A DNA stretch of 64,000 nucleotides, taken from contig JASJEC010000004.1 in the NCBI GenBank assembly GCA_030064845.1, forward strand, positions 62,001 to 126,000. The letters are read 5' to 3'. Positions 52,978 through 63,228 of the stretch are shown piece after piece (positions within the stretch are counted from its first letter, which is position 1; every line of letters begins with the position of its first letter). Origin of the DNA: Kiloniellales bacterium (GTDB lineage: Bacteria; Pseudomonadota; Alphaproteobacteria; Kiloniellales; JAKSDN01). The notes under the pieces were generated by a model, which was not told the origin of the DNA, ran no database searches, and saw only the letters and a program-made list of their open reading frames with translations. Position numbers and translations under genes: made by a program.

Positions 52978-52991
52978 TTGACGCATATCAA
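52978..52991. promoter_or_regulatory. FNR/FixK-like box between pncB and the Lon-like gene
   Basis: TTGAC-GCAT-ATCAA matches TTGAT-N4-ATCAA at nine of ten positions. It is centred 72 bases from the pncB start and 98 bases from the Lon-like start. A -41.5 placement for the Lon-like gene predicts a start near 53026, and TAGGGT (53014-53019) sits at the -10 position. It can plausibly serve both divergent genes. Confidence 0.6.
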
Positions 52992-53082
52992 GCGGGCGGC
53001 TTGGAGGCTCCACTAGGGTGATTTCCAAACGCCACCACTGGCGCAGAGACCTGGTTGCAGGAAACGGAGATCAGGCGAGAAC

Positions 53083-55527
53083 ATGGCGGCTGAGGAGCCC
53101 ACCGCCGAGACACCCGACTGGGGACGGCTGACGCCGTCGCAGCTTTTCTCGCGCTGCGACACCTCGGGTTGGCGGTTCGAGACCACCGCCGAGCTGGAGG
53201 ATCTCGACCGGGTGATCGGTCAGGACCGCGCGGTGGAGGCCGTGCAGTTCGCCCTGGGCATGGCGCAGCCGGGCTACAACGCCTATGTCCTCGGGCCTGA
53301 AGGCGTCGACCGTCACGGCATCGTGCGTCGCTTCCTCGATGCCGCAGCGGCGCAGAGGGGGGCGCCTCCGGACCAGTGCTACGTCCACAACTTCGCCGAA
53401 CCTCACGCGCCGAGGGCGCTCAGCCTGCCTGCGGGCCGCGGCCAGACCTTCAAGCACGACATGGAGGGTATGGTCGAGGACCTGCGCGCGGCGCTCGCAA
53501 GCGCGTTCGAGAGCGACGAGTACCGGGCGCGCCGCCAGGTCATCGAGGAGGAGTTCAAGGAACGGCAGCAACAGTCCCTGGCCGACATCGAAGAGGCGGC
53601 CAAGGCGAAGGGGCTCGCCCTGGTCAGAACGCCGATCGGATTCGCCTTCGCGCCCGTCAAGGACGGCAAGCTCGTCCCGCCGGAGGCCTTCGGCGCCCTG
53701 CCAAAGGAAGTCCAGGAACAGGTCCAGGCGGACATCGAAGAGCTGCAGAAGCGCTTGCAGGGTGTGCTGGAGACGACGCCGCTGTGGCTCAAGGAGTCGC
53801 GCGCGAAGCTGCGCGAGCTCAACCACGAGACTGCGAGCTTCGCGGTCGGGCATCTGATCGGGTCTCTCCGCGAGGCCTACGAGGATCTCGAGAACGTCCT
53901 CGCCTACCTCGACGAATTGGAGCGCGACGTGGTCGAGAACGTCGACGCCTTCCTGCAGCCGATGGCGGGCGGCCCGAACGCCAAGGGGACCGACGGCGAG
54001 TCTCCCGCGGCCGGTCTTTTTCGCCGTTACCTCGTTAACCTGATCGTCCATAACGGCAAGAGCGGCCACGCGCCGGTCGTGCACGAAGACAACCCGACTT
54101 TCGACCGGCTCATGGGACGCATTGAGCAGCGCGCGGAGCTGGGCACCCTGGTCACGGATTTCAACATGATCCGGCCCGGCGCGCTGCATCGGGCGAACGG
54201 TGGCTACCTGATGCTCGACGTCCTCAAGCTGCTGACCCGCCCGCTGTCCTGGGAGGGCCTCAAGCGCGCGTTGCTGGCGCGCCAGGTGCGCATCGAGCCG
54301 CTCGCGCAGGCGATGGGCCTGCTGACGACAACCTCGCTCGAGCCCGAGCCGATCGGCCTCGACGTCAAGGTCGTCCTGATCGGCGATCCGATGATCTACT
54401 ATCTCCTGACCCGTCACGACCCGGAGTTTACCGACCTGTTCAAGGTCGCCGCCGATTTCGACGACCGCATTGAGCGCGACGACGAGACCGGCGCGCTCTT
54501 CGCACGCCAGGTGGCGACACTGGTGCGCAAGGAGCGGCTTCGGCCCTTCGGCCGGGCGGCCGTCGGCCGCGTCCTCGAGCAGGCCGCCCGCCTCGCCGAC
54601 GACCGCGCCAAGCTATCGGCCAAGACCGAGCTGATCGCCGACCTGCTGCGCGAGGCGGATCACTGGGCCGGCATCGCGGGACGCGATCTTGTCCAGTCCG
54701 AGGATGTCCAGAAGGCGATCGACAAGGCGGTCTACCGCCAGGACCGCCTGCGCCAGAGGCTTCAGGAAGAGACCGTCAGGGGGACGATCCTGATCGACGA
54801 TCGCGGCGCTCGGGTCGGTCAGGTCAACGGCCTTTCGGTGATTTCGCTGGGCAGCTTCGCCTTCGGCCGGCCGAGCCGCATTACCGCGCGCATCAGGCTG
54901 GGCCGCGGCGACCTGGTCGACATCGAGCGCGAGGTCGAGCTCGGCGGACCGCTCCATTCCAAGGGTGTTCTGATCCTCAAGGGTTTCCTCAGCGCGCGCT
55001 ACGCGCCGGAACGGCCCTTGTCGCTCTCCGCCAGCCTGGTCTTCGAGCAGTCCTATGGCGGCGTGGACGGCGACAGCGCGTCCTGCGCCGAGCTCTGTGC
55101 CCTGCTTTCGGCGTTGGCCGAGGTTCCGATCCTCCAGAGCTTCGCGGTCACGGGCTCCGTCAACCAGCACGGCGAGGTGCAGGCGATCGGCGGCGTCAAC
55201 GAGAAGATCGAAGGGTTCTTCGATCTCTGTGCGGCCCGCGGCCTGACCGGCGATCAGGGCGTGGTCATCCCGGTCTCGAACGTCAAGCACCTCATGCTGC
55301 GGCCCGATGTCGTGGCGGCGGTGGAGGCCGGGCGGTTCCAAGTGGTCGCGGTGGCGACCGTGGATCAGGCGATCGAGACGCTCACCGGCCAGCCCGCCGG
55401 CGTGCGCGACGCCGAGGGGCTCTTCGCGCCGGGGACGATCAACCACAAGGTGGAGGCCCGTCTGGAGGACCTGTCGGACAAGCTGAGAGCCTTCGCGAGG
55501 CGCGACGAGTCGGACAAGGCGACATGA
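53083..55527 (+). CDS. Lon-like protease, LonC/YcbZ (AAA_32) type
   Basis: An 814-residue protein. The C-terminal Lon protease domain has the Ser-Lys dyad: Ser665 in DGDSAS and Lys708 in NEKIEG, 43 residues apart as in Lon. The AAA-like domain keeps LHRANGGYLMLDVLKLL, but its P-loop is GPEGVDRH (71-78), lacking the Lys and Ser/Thr of Walker A. A charged coiled coil lies at about 130-240. It probably degrades specific or unfolded proteins, perhaps without ATP. It overlaps the stress-protein gene by four bases. Confidence 0.92.
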   Translation: MAAEEPTAETPDWGRLTPSQLFSRCDTSGWRFETTAELEDLDRVIGQDRAVEAVQFALGMAQPGYNAYVLGPEGVDRHGIVRRFLDAAAAQRGAPPDQCYVHNFAEPHAPRALSLPAGRGQTFKHDMEGMVEDLRAALASAFESDEYRARRQVIEEEFKERQQQSLADIEEAAKAKGLALVRTPIGFAFAPVKDGKLVPPEAFGALPKEVQEQVQADIEELQKRLQGVLETTPLWLKESRAKLRELNHETASFAVGHLIGSLREAYEDLENVLAYLDELERDVVENVDAFLQPMAGGPNAKGTDGESPAAGLFRRYLVNLIVHNGKSGHAPVVHEDNPTFDRLMGRIEQRAELGTLVTDFNMIRPGALHRANGGYLMLDVLKLLTRPLSWEGLKRALLARQVRIEPLAQAMGLLTTTSLEPEPIGLDVKVVLIGDPMIYYLLTRHDPEFTDLFKVAADFDDRIERDDETGALFARQVATLVRKERLRPFGRAAVGRVLEQAARLADDRAKLSAKTELIADLLREADHWAGIAGRDLVQSEDVQKAIDKAVYRQDRLRQRLQEETVRGTILIDDRGARVGQVNGLSVISLGSFAFGRPSRITARIRLGRGDLVDIEREVELGGPLHSKGVLILKGFLSARYAPERPLSLSASLVFEQSYGGVDGDSASCAELCALLSALAEVPILQSFAVTGSVNQHGEVQAIGGVNEKIEGFFDLCAARGLTGDQGVVIPVSNVKHLMLRPDVVAAVEAGRFQVVAVATVDQAIETLTGQPAGVRDAEGLFAPGTINHKVEARLEDLSDKLRAFARRDESDKAT

Positions 55528-56363
55528 GCGAAGAGGAACCGGAAATCACGCTGAGGCGGATTCTGGTCGCTCTGGATGCCTCGGAACCGAGCCGCGCGGT
55601 CCTCCAGACCGCGGCGCGCCTGGCCGCCAGTCTGCAGAGCGAGCTCGTGGGCCTCTTCGTCGAGGACGCCGAGCTCCTGCAGATGTCGGCGCTTCCAGTG
55701 ACCCGCCTGGTCAGCGCGCACTCGGGGGCGCCGGCGGACCTCGACCTCGCGGTGATGGAACGGGCGCTGCGCGCGCAGGCCCGCCTGGCGCGTGAATCGC
55801 TGGCCGAAGCCGCCAGCCAGTGGCGCGTCCGCTGGTCCTTTCAGGTCGTTCGAGGCGCCACCAGCGAGCAGCTGCTCATCGAGGCGCGCGGGTGTGATCT
55901 GGTCGCCCTCGGCACGACGAGCGGAGCCGGGCAGTTGGGCCGTCTCCTGGGATCGACCGCGCGGCAGACCGCCGTCCTCGCACCCTGCTCGGTGTTTCTC
56001 TCTCGCGCTGGGCCGCCCCAGAGCGGACCCGTCACGGCCGTTGCGCAGGGAAACTTCCAGACCCTCGGCTTCGCCGGGAAGCTGGCGCAAGTCTTCAGCC
56101 GGCCCCTCGAGGTCCTCGCCATCGGTGGAACCCGGGCCGAGGCGGAAGCCCTGGGGCAGTCCTGCCGGACGTGGCTGCAAGGGCACGAATTGGGTGCCGC
56201 CGTAGAGACGCTGGCACTCGACGAGCGAGCGGATCTCGTGGCCTTGCTTCGCGGCAGGAAAGCCGCGCTCTATGTGATCGATCGGCAGGGCCCCTTCGTG
56301 GATCGCCTGCATCTGGAAGAACTCGTCGAGCAGGTCGACTGCCCCATACTCCTGCTGCGCTAG
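55524..56363 (+). CDS. Universal stress protein (UspA family), two-domain
   Basis: A 279-residue protein. Domain 1 begins RRILVALDASEPSRAVLQTAARLAASL and ends GSTARQTAVLAPCSVFL, an intact Usp fold with a G-x2-G-x9-G(S)-like nucleotide loop (GTTSGAGQLGRLLGSTARQ). Domain 2 is degenerate and lacks the loop. Usp proteins are induced by starvation or anaerobiosis. Translational coupling to the Lon-like protease by an ATGA overlap suggests they act together. Confidence 0.88.
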   Translation: MSEEEPEITLRRILVALDASEPSRAVLQTAARLAASLQSELVGLFVEDAELLQMSALPVTRLVSAHSGAPADLDLAVMERALRAQARLARESLAEAASQWRVRWSFQVVRGATSEQLLIEARGCDLVALGTTSGAGQLGRLLGSTARQTAVLAPCSVFLSRAGPPQSGPVTAVAQGNFQTLGFAGKLAQVFSRPLEVLAIGGTRAEAEALGQSCRTWLQGHELGAAVETLALDERADLVALLRGRKAALYVIDRQGPFVDRLHLEELVEQVDCPILLLR

Positions 56364-56377
56364 AGAGCAACATTCAA

Positions 56378-56421
56378 CCGGCGGGGGTCTCGGCTGGCGA
56401 TCGCGCCGGGACCCCCGCCGG
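56378..56421. terminator. Hairpin between the Usp gene and a convergent small gene
   Basis: CCGGCGGGGGTC (56378-56389) and GACCCCCGCCGG (56410-56421) form a perfect 12-base-pair stem with a 20-base loop. It lies exactly between two convergent genes. No long T-run follows, so termination may need Rho or be partial. Confidence 0.6.
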
Positions 56422-56426
56422 GGACT

Positions 56427-56645
56427 CTACCAGCTGCCGAGGGCGGCCCAGGCGTTGCGCAGCGCCTGTGCGGCGTCCTTCTGGGTCTCGCAGGTCGCCA
56501 CGAGTCGCCGGTCCCGGGCGCCATCCTCGCGCTCGTAGTAGGCGGCCACGCCCCAGGTGCCGCACTTGTTACGTTCGGTGACGATGGTGACCCGGGCCGG
56601 ATGCGCGGCGAAGCGGTCCAGCACCTCGGTTGCGAAGTCTTGCAT
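56427..56645 (-). CDS. Hypothetical protein, 72 aa
   Basis: An ATG-started frame of 72 residues with a good ribosome site (GGAGGAATAG). Sequence features are RVTIVTERNKCGTWGVAAYYERE and a C-terminal helix KDAAQALRNAWAALGSW. It is soluble and of unknown function. It stands alone between the Usp gene and the divergent ABC binding-protein gene. Confidence 0.65.
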   Translation of the reverse strand: MQDFATEVLDRFAAHPARVTIVTERNKCGTWGVAAYYEREDGARDRRLVATCETQKDAAQALRNAWAALGSW

Positions 56646-56888
56646 CTTGGCTATTCCTCCGAATTCGCGGGATCGACGATGAACGTACCCTCGGTCCGTT
56701 TGTTCTTTTTTGGAGCCTGCGGGAATAGCCGGGAAATGGGCAGGGTCCGGCCGTCGATCAATCGAAAGACCCATGCGGAATCTGCAATCCTCGTCTACGC
56801 CGACCTTGGGGCTTGCCGGACTTTGCGCGAGGCCGTGTAATGAGAAGAGGGGGCCGGGCTGCGCGGCGACGAGGATGGGGAGAGAGGC

Positions 56889-58088
56889 ATGATCTTGCGA
56901 ACGCTCCTGTCGGTCTTGGCGGGCATCTGGGTCCTGGGCTTCTCGGCGGTGCTTGCCGCCGAGCCGATCAAGATCGGCGAAATCAACAGCTACAAGCGCT
57001 TGCCGGCTTTTCTCGAGCCCTACAAGAAGGGCTGGACCCTGGCGGTCGAGCAGATCAACGCGGCAGGCGGCGTGCTCGGGCGGCCACTCCAGGTCGTCTC
57101 GCGGGACGATACCGGGAAGCCGGGCGAAGCGGTCAAGATCGCCGCCGAGCTCCTGTCGTCCGATCGGGTGGTGTTGATCGCCGGCGGGTTCTTCTCGCAC
57201 ATCGGCCTGGCGCTCGCCGATTTCGCCCAGAGCAACAAGACACTCTACCTGGCAGCGGAGCCGCTGTCCGATGCGCTGGTCTGGTCCAAAGGAAACCGCT
57301 ACACCTTTCGGCTCCGCCCCTCGACCTACATGCAGGCCCACATGCTGGCCAGCGCGGCTGCCGAGCTTCCGGTCAAGCGCTGGGCGACGATCGCGCCGAA
57401 CTACAAGTACGGGCAGGACGCCGTGGCCGCTTTCCTCGAGGTGCTGCGCGCCAAGCGGCCCGACATTGAGGTGGTCGTGCAGCAATGGCCGCCGCTGTTC
57501 AAGATCGACGCCGGCGCCGAGGTGCAGGCGCTCGCCGCGGCCACGCCGGAAGCGATCTACAACGTGACCTTTGGGGCGGATCTCTCGAAGTTCGTGCGGG
57601 AGGGCACGGTGCGCGGCCTGTTCGAGGATCGCGCAGTGGTCTCGCTGCTGACCGGCGAACCCGAGTATCTCGACGCGCTGAAGGACGAGGCGCCCGAGGG
57701 CTGGATCGTGACGGGCTACCCCTGGTACGACATCGAGACCGAGGCGCACAAGCGCTTCCGCGAGGCTTATCAGGCCCGCTGGTCGGACTATCCGCGCGCC
57801 GGCTCGGTGGTCGGCTACGCGACCTTCCAGACGATTGCGGCGGCCCTGGAGAACGCCGGCTCGACGGAAACCGAGGCCCTGATCACCGCGATGAAGGGCC
57901 TGAAGGTCGATACGCCCTTCGGCGAGATCACCTTCCGCGAGATCGATCACCAGTCCACCATGGGCGCGTTCGTCGGCAAGACCAGCTTGCGCGACGGTCG
58001 CGGGGTCATGGTCGACTGGGTCTACGCCGACGGCGCCGACCACCTGCCGGACGACGCCGCCGTCGAGGCGATGCGGCCCGCGGAGTGA
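56889..58088 (+). CDS. Branched-chain-amino-acid-type ABC binding protein (Peripla_BP_6)
   Basis: A 399-residue periplasmic protein with signal peptide (LSVLAGIWVLGFSAVLAA). PIKIGEINSY, NAAGGVLGRPLQVVSRDDTGKPGEAV and APNYKYGQDAVAAFLEVL are typical of LivJ/UrtA-like proteins. The ligand may be an amino acid, amide or aromatic acid; I cannot tell which. A GAGAGG ribosome site precedes the ATG. The operon continues with a fused permease and two ATPases. Confidence 0.9.
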   Translation: MILRTLLSVLAGIWVLGFSAVLAAEPIKIGEINSYKRLPAFLEPYKKGWTLAVEQINAAGGVLGRPLQVVSRDDTGKPGEAVKIAAELLSSDRVVLIAGGFFSHIGLALADFAQSNKTLYLAAEPLSDALVWSKGNRYTFRLRPSTYMQAHMLASAAAELPVKRWATIAPNYKYGQDAVAAFLEVLRAKRPDIEVVVQQWPPLFKIDAGAEVQALAAATPEAIYNVTFGADLSKFVREGTVRGLFEDRAVVSLLTGEPEYLDALKDEAPEGWIVTGYPWYDIETEAHKRFREAYQARWSDYPRAGSVVGYATFQTIAAALENAGSTETEALITAMKGLKVDTPFGEITFREIDHQSTMGAFVGKTSLRDGRGVMVDWVYADGADHLPDDAAVEAMRPAE

Positions 58089-58157
58089 TGCTGCTCCGCC
58101 AGATCCGCAGGCTCCGCTGAGCCGGACGGGCCCGGTCGGAGGCTCTCGGGGGCGGGC

Positions 58158-60017
58158 ATGGGCATCTACGTGGCGCAGTTCCTCACCGGGCTGGCCAGCG
58201 CCTGCTCCCTCTTTCTGATTGCCGTCGGTCTCTCGATCGTCTTCGGGGTGACCCGAATCGTCAATCTGGCCCACGGCTCGCTCTACATGCTGGGCGCCTA
58301 CATCGCCTACAGCCTGGTGCAGTTCCTGTCGCCCGGACCTCTGGGGTTCTGGGGCGCCGTGCTTCTAGCGGCGCTTGCCGTCGGCGCGATCGGCGTCGTG
58401 ATCGAGGTTCTGCTGCTGCGGAGGATCTACAGCGCCCCGGAGCTGTTTCAGCTCGTCGCCACCTTTGGCGTCGTGCTGGTGATCCAGGACCTCGCCCTCC
58501 TGATCTGGGGCCCGGAAGACCTGCTCGGGCCGCGCGCGCCGGGACTGCGGGGCTCGGTCGAGATCCTCGGCCAGCGCCTGCCGACCTACGACTTCGCGCT
58601 CATCGTGCTCGGCCCGCTGATCCTGCTTCTGCTCTGGTTTCTGTTCCGCAAGACCCGCTGGGGCGCGTTGGTCCGTGCCGCGACGCAGGACCGGGAGATG
58701 GTCGCCGCGCTCGGGGTCAATCAGCGGCACCTCTTCACCGGCGTCTTCTTTTTGGGCGCCTTCCTGGCCGGGCTCGGTGGCGCTCTGCAGCTCCCCAAGG
58801 GCGGGGCCGACCTCCTGATGGACCTCAATATCATTGCGGAAGCCTTTGTCGTCGTTGTGATCGGCGGCATGGGCAGCATTCCCGGCGCTTTCCTGGCCGC
58901 GCTGCTGATCGCCGAGCTCAACGCCTTCGGCGTGCTGTTCTATCCCAAGATCACCCTGGTGCTCATGTTCCTGGTCATGGCCCTGGTCCTGGTTTTCCGG
59001 CCCTGGGGCCTGCTCGGCCGGCCTGAAGGCGTCGCGCCGTCGGGGTCGCGTGCGACCTCGGTTCCGCGCTTCGGCGCGCTCTCCCCCCGTTCGGCGGCCT
59101 TGCTGGCGGCCGGCGCGCTGCTCCTCGTGCTGCTGCCCTGGGCGGCGAGCGAGTCCGCGGTCATCCTGGCCACGGACATCCTGATCTTCTGCCTGTTCGC
59201 CGCCAGCCTGCACTTCATCATGGGGCCCGGGGGCATGATCTCGTTCGGCCACGCGGCCTACTTCGGGATGGGCGCCTACGGCGCGGCCCTGCTGGTCACC
59301 TATCTGGCGGCGCCGATGGAGGCGGCCGTGATGGCGGCGCCCTTCGCCGCCGCTGCTTTCGCGCTGGTCGTGGGCTGGCTCTGCGTGCGCCTCACCGGGG
59401 TCTATCTCGCCATGCTGACACTGGCCGCGGCGCAGATCGCCTGGTCGGTGGCGACCCAGTGGTACGGCGTGACCGGCGGAGACGACGGCCTGCTCGGGAT
59501 CCGCCCCTCGGGCTGGGCCCAGGACCGCACCGTCTTCTATCTCGTCACGCTGGCGCTCGCCGGCGGCGGGCTGATTGCGCTGCGCCATGCGGTCTTCACG
59601 CCCTTCGGCTACGCCCTCAGGGCCTGCCGTGACTCGCCGCTGCGCGCCGAGGCCATTGGCATCGATCGGCACCGGCAGCAGTGGTTCGCCTTCACCCTCG
59701 CGGGCCTCTTCGCCGGCCTGGCGGGCGCTCTCTACGCCTTCGCCAAGGGCAGCGTCTTTCCCGACCAGCTGTCGATTCCGTTGTCGATCGATGCGCTGGT
59801 CATGGTGCTGCTGGGCGGGCTGCAGACCCTGTCGGGCCCGATCGTTGGCGCCGTCACCTTCACCTTCCTGCACGATCTGATCTCACGGCTGGAGTATTGG
59901 CGATTGATCCTCGGCGCCTTGATTATGCTGCTCGTGGTCGCCTTCCCACGTGGCCTTGCCGGTTCTCTCGCCGGCCCGGTCTCCAGGCTGCTCGACCGTG
60001 TCGCGGCGCGGCGCTAG
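58158..60017 (+). CDS. Fused LivH-LivM type ABC permease
   Basis: A 619-residue protein. The N-terminal half (to about 290) is LivH-like: VGLSIVFGVTRIVNLAHGSLYMLGAY and VVVIGGMGSIPGAFLAALLI. After a short linker the second half is LivM-like: HFIMGPGGMISFGHAAYFGMGAYGAAL, GYALRACRDSPLRAEAIGID and VMVLLGGLQTLSGPIVGA. The two halves normally come from separate genes; the fusion would supply the whole transmembrane channel. It ends four bases before the LivG-type ATPase start. Confidence 0.93.
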   Translation: MGIYVAQFLTGLASACSLFLIAVGLSIVFGVTRIVNLAHGSLYMLGAYIAYSLVQFLSPGPLGFWGAVLLAALAVGAIGVVIEVLLLRRIYSAPELFQLVATFGVVLVIQDLALLIWGPEDLLGPRAPGLRGSVEILGQRLPTYDFALIVLGPLILLLLWFLFRKTRWGALVRAATQDREMVAALGVNQRHLFTGVFFLGAFLAGLGGALQLPKGGADLLMDLNIIAEAFVVVVIGGMGSIPGAFLAALLIAELNAFGVLFYPKITLVLMFLVMALVLVFRPWGLLGRPEGVAPSGSRATSVPRFGALSPRSAALLAAGALLLVLLPWAASESAVILATDILIFCLFAASLHFIMGPGGMISFGHAAYFGMGAYGAALLVTYLAAPMEAAVMAAPFAAAAFALVVGWLCVRLTGVYLAMLTLAAAQIAWSVATQWYGVTGGDDGLLGIRPSGWAQDRTVFYLVTLALAGGGLIALRHAVFTPFGYALRACRDSPLRAEAIGIDRHRQQWFAFTLAGLFAGLAGALYAFAKGSVFPDQLSIPLSIDALVMVLLGGLQTLSGPIVGAVTFTFLHDLISRLEYWRLILGALIMLLVVAFPRGLAGSLAGPVSRLLDRVAARR

Positions 60018-60021
60018 GCCC

Positions 60022-60780
60022 GTGGCTTTCGTCGTCCGCGACCTGCAGAAGTCCTTCGGCGCGCTTCGGGCCGTCGACGGCATCGGCTTCTCCCTCGAGC
60101 CGGGGACACTCACCGCGATGATCGGCCCGAACGGGGCCGGCAAGACAACCTGCTTCAACCTGCTGAGCGGGCAGCTGCGCGCCGACTCCGGTTCGATCCT
60201 GCTGGGCGATACTGAGCTGGCCGGCCGCTCGCCCCGGCAGATCTGGGGCCTGGGGGTAGGGCGCACCTTTCAGATCACCCAGACCTTCGCCTCGATGACC
60301 GTTCTGGAGAATCTCCAAGTCGCGCTGCTCAGCCACGGCGGCGGTACGCTCAGCCTGGCGAGGCGGCTCGGCGATCGGCACCGTGCCGAGGCCATGGCTC
60401 TGCTGCGGAGCGTCGGCATGGCGGAGCAGGCCGAGCGACCCTGCGGTGTGCTCGCCTATGGTGATCTCAAGCGCGTGGAACTCGCCCTGGCACTGACAAA
60501 CCAACCGCGTCTGCTTCTCCTAGACGAGCCGACGGCGGGCATGGCGCCGCGCGAACGCGCCGATCTCATGGCGCTGACAGCGGAGGTCGTCAGAAGCAGG
60601 CGCATCATGGCGCTGTTCACCGAGCACGACATGGATGTCGTCTTCTCCCACGCCGACCGGATCATGGTCTTGAGTCGCGGGCGCCTGATCGCCTCCGACC
60701 GGCCTGAAGTTGTCCGAGCGAATCCGACGGTCCGAGAGGTCTACCTCGGCGGTCAAGGCTCGGAAGGGCCGGCGCCGTGA
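60022..60780 (+). CDS. ABC ATPase, LivG type
   Basis: A 252-residue ATPase with Walker A GPNGAGKTT (35-43), FQITQTFASMTVLENLQVAL, Walker B LLLLDEP and AGMAPRERADLM. The LivG-type signature is altered: LAYGDLKRVELALAL replaces the LSYGEQR form. I choose GTG 60022, right after the permease stop; the frame is open upstream but overlaps the permease and is not family-like. It overlaps the LivF-type gene by four bases (GTGA). Confidence 0.9.
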   Translation: MAFVVRDLQKSFGALRAVDGIGFSLEPGTLTAMIGPNGAGKTTCFNLLSGQLRADSGSILLGDTELAGRSPRQIWGLGVGRTFQITQTFASMTVLENLQVALLSHGGGTLSLARRLGDRHRAEAMALLRSVGMAEQAERPCGVLAYGDLKRVELALALTNQPRLLLLDEPTAGMAPRERADLMALTAEVVRSRRIMALFTEHDMDVVFSHADRIMVLSRGRLIASDRPEVVRANPTVREVYLGGQGSEGPAP

Positions 60781-61487
60781 CGTCACTGCTCGAGCTTCGC
60801 GAGGTCGACGCCTACTACGGCCTGGCGCACATCCTGCGGCGGGTGTCCCTGGAGGTCGGCGAGTCAGAGGTTGTGGTCCTGCTCGGCCGCAACGGGGCGG
60901 GCAAGTCCACGACCCTTAAGACCATCATGGGCTTGGTGCGGGCCGCCAGGGGGCGCATCCGGTTCGACGGTCTGGATGTCCAGGGTCGCGAGACGCACGA
61001 GATCGCGCGGCTCGGCCTCGGCTACGTCCCCGAGGAGCGGCGGATCTTCAGCGACCTCACGGTGCTCGAAAACCTCGCCGTCGGCCGCCGCCGGGGGCCC
61101 GGCGGCACCCGGGATTGGACCGTGGATCGCGTGTTCGAGCTGTTTCCGGGACTCGGCGCGCTGCGCGGCCGCCTCGGCGGCCAATTGAGCGGCGGCGAAC
61201 AGCAGATGCTGACCATAGGCCGCACGCTGATGGGCAACCCGCGCCTGATCCTGCTCGACGAACCGGCCGAAGGTCTCGCGCCGATCGTGGTCGAGCAGTT
61301 GGCGAGCGGTCTGCGCACGCTGCGCGACGACGGCATGGCGATCCTGCTGTCGGAGCAGAACCTGGGCTTCTCGGGCGCGATCGGCGGCCGGGCGCTGATC
61401 CTGGAACAGGGGCAGATCCGCTATCGGGGGACCCTGAGCGAGCTTTCGGCGGACGGCTCCGCCGGCCGGGCCTTTCTAGACCTCTGA
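60777..61487 (+). CDS. ABC ATPase, LivF type
   Basis: A 236-residue ATPase with Walker A GRNGAGKST (37-45), GLGYVPEERRIFSDLTVLENL, signature LSGGEQQM, Walker B LILLDEPAEGLAP and LLSEQNLGFS. It starts at GTG 60777, overlapping the LivG-type stop. It pairs with the LivG-type protein to drive the fused permease and ends the operon. Confidence 0.92.
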   Translation: MTSLLELREVDAYYGLAHILRRVSLEVGESEVVVLLGRNGAGKSTTLKTIMGLVRAARGRIRFDGLDVQGRETHEIARLGLGYVPEERRIFSDLTVLENLAVGRRRGPGGTRDWTVDRVFELFPGLGALRGRLGGQLSGGEQQMLTIGRTLMGNPRLILLDEPAEGLAPIVVEQLASGLRTLRDDGMAILLSEQNLGFSGAIGGRALILEQGQIRYRGTLSELSADGSAGRAFLDL

Positions 61488-61739
61488 AGCTCGTGCGTGT
61501 CGGTAGAAAGAAATTCAAGATTTTATCGGTATTTGTGTCGAATTAACTTAATGAAACGAATTTTATATTGAATAATGAATGGTAAATATGATAAAAAGAC
61601 ACAAGAAATCAAGAGTTTTTATTTTGAAATAACTTCTATCGGTTCTGGAGTGAGTCGAGCGAAAGCCCGGTTTGTCAGATTTCTCAAGCAGATGCCTTGT
61701 TAGAGCGCGCGAAGTTCGACTGGTTGAACGGTTGGTCCT
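61488..61739. other. AT-rich intergenic block with direct and inverted repeats
   Basis: From about 61505 to 61640 the DNA is strikingly AT-rich compared with the GC-rich window. It contains a near-perfect direct repeat AAGAAAT(T)CAAGA(G)TTTTAT at 61508-61526 and 61603-61622, and the inverted pair TTGTGTC (61533-61539)/GACACAA (61598-61604). No gene is supported. It probably holds the promoter and control sites of the downstream sensor kinase. Confidence 0.6.
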
Positions 61740-63200
<1,461 letters not shown>

Positions 63201-63228
63201 AGGATTTCTCGATATAGAGGTGATCGCC

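Noticed and set aside
43771-56363. Genomic island inserted at tRNA-Phe
   Set aside because: There is no integrase, no repeated tRNA 3' end was noticed, and composition is like the rest of the window.
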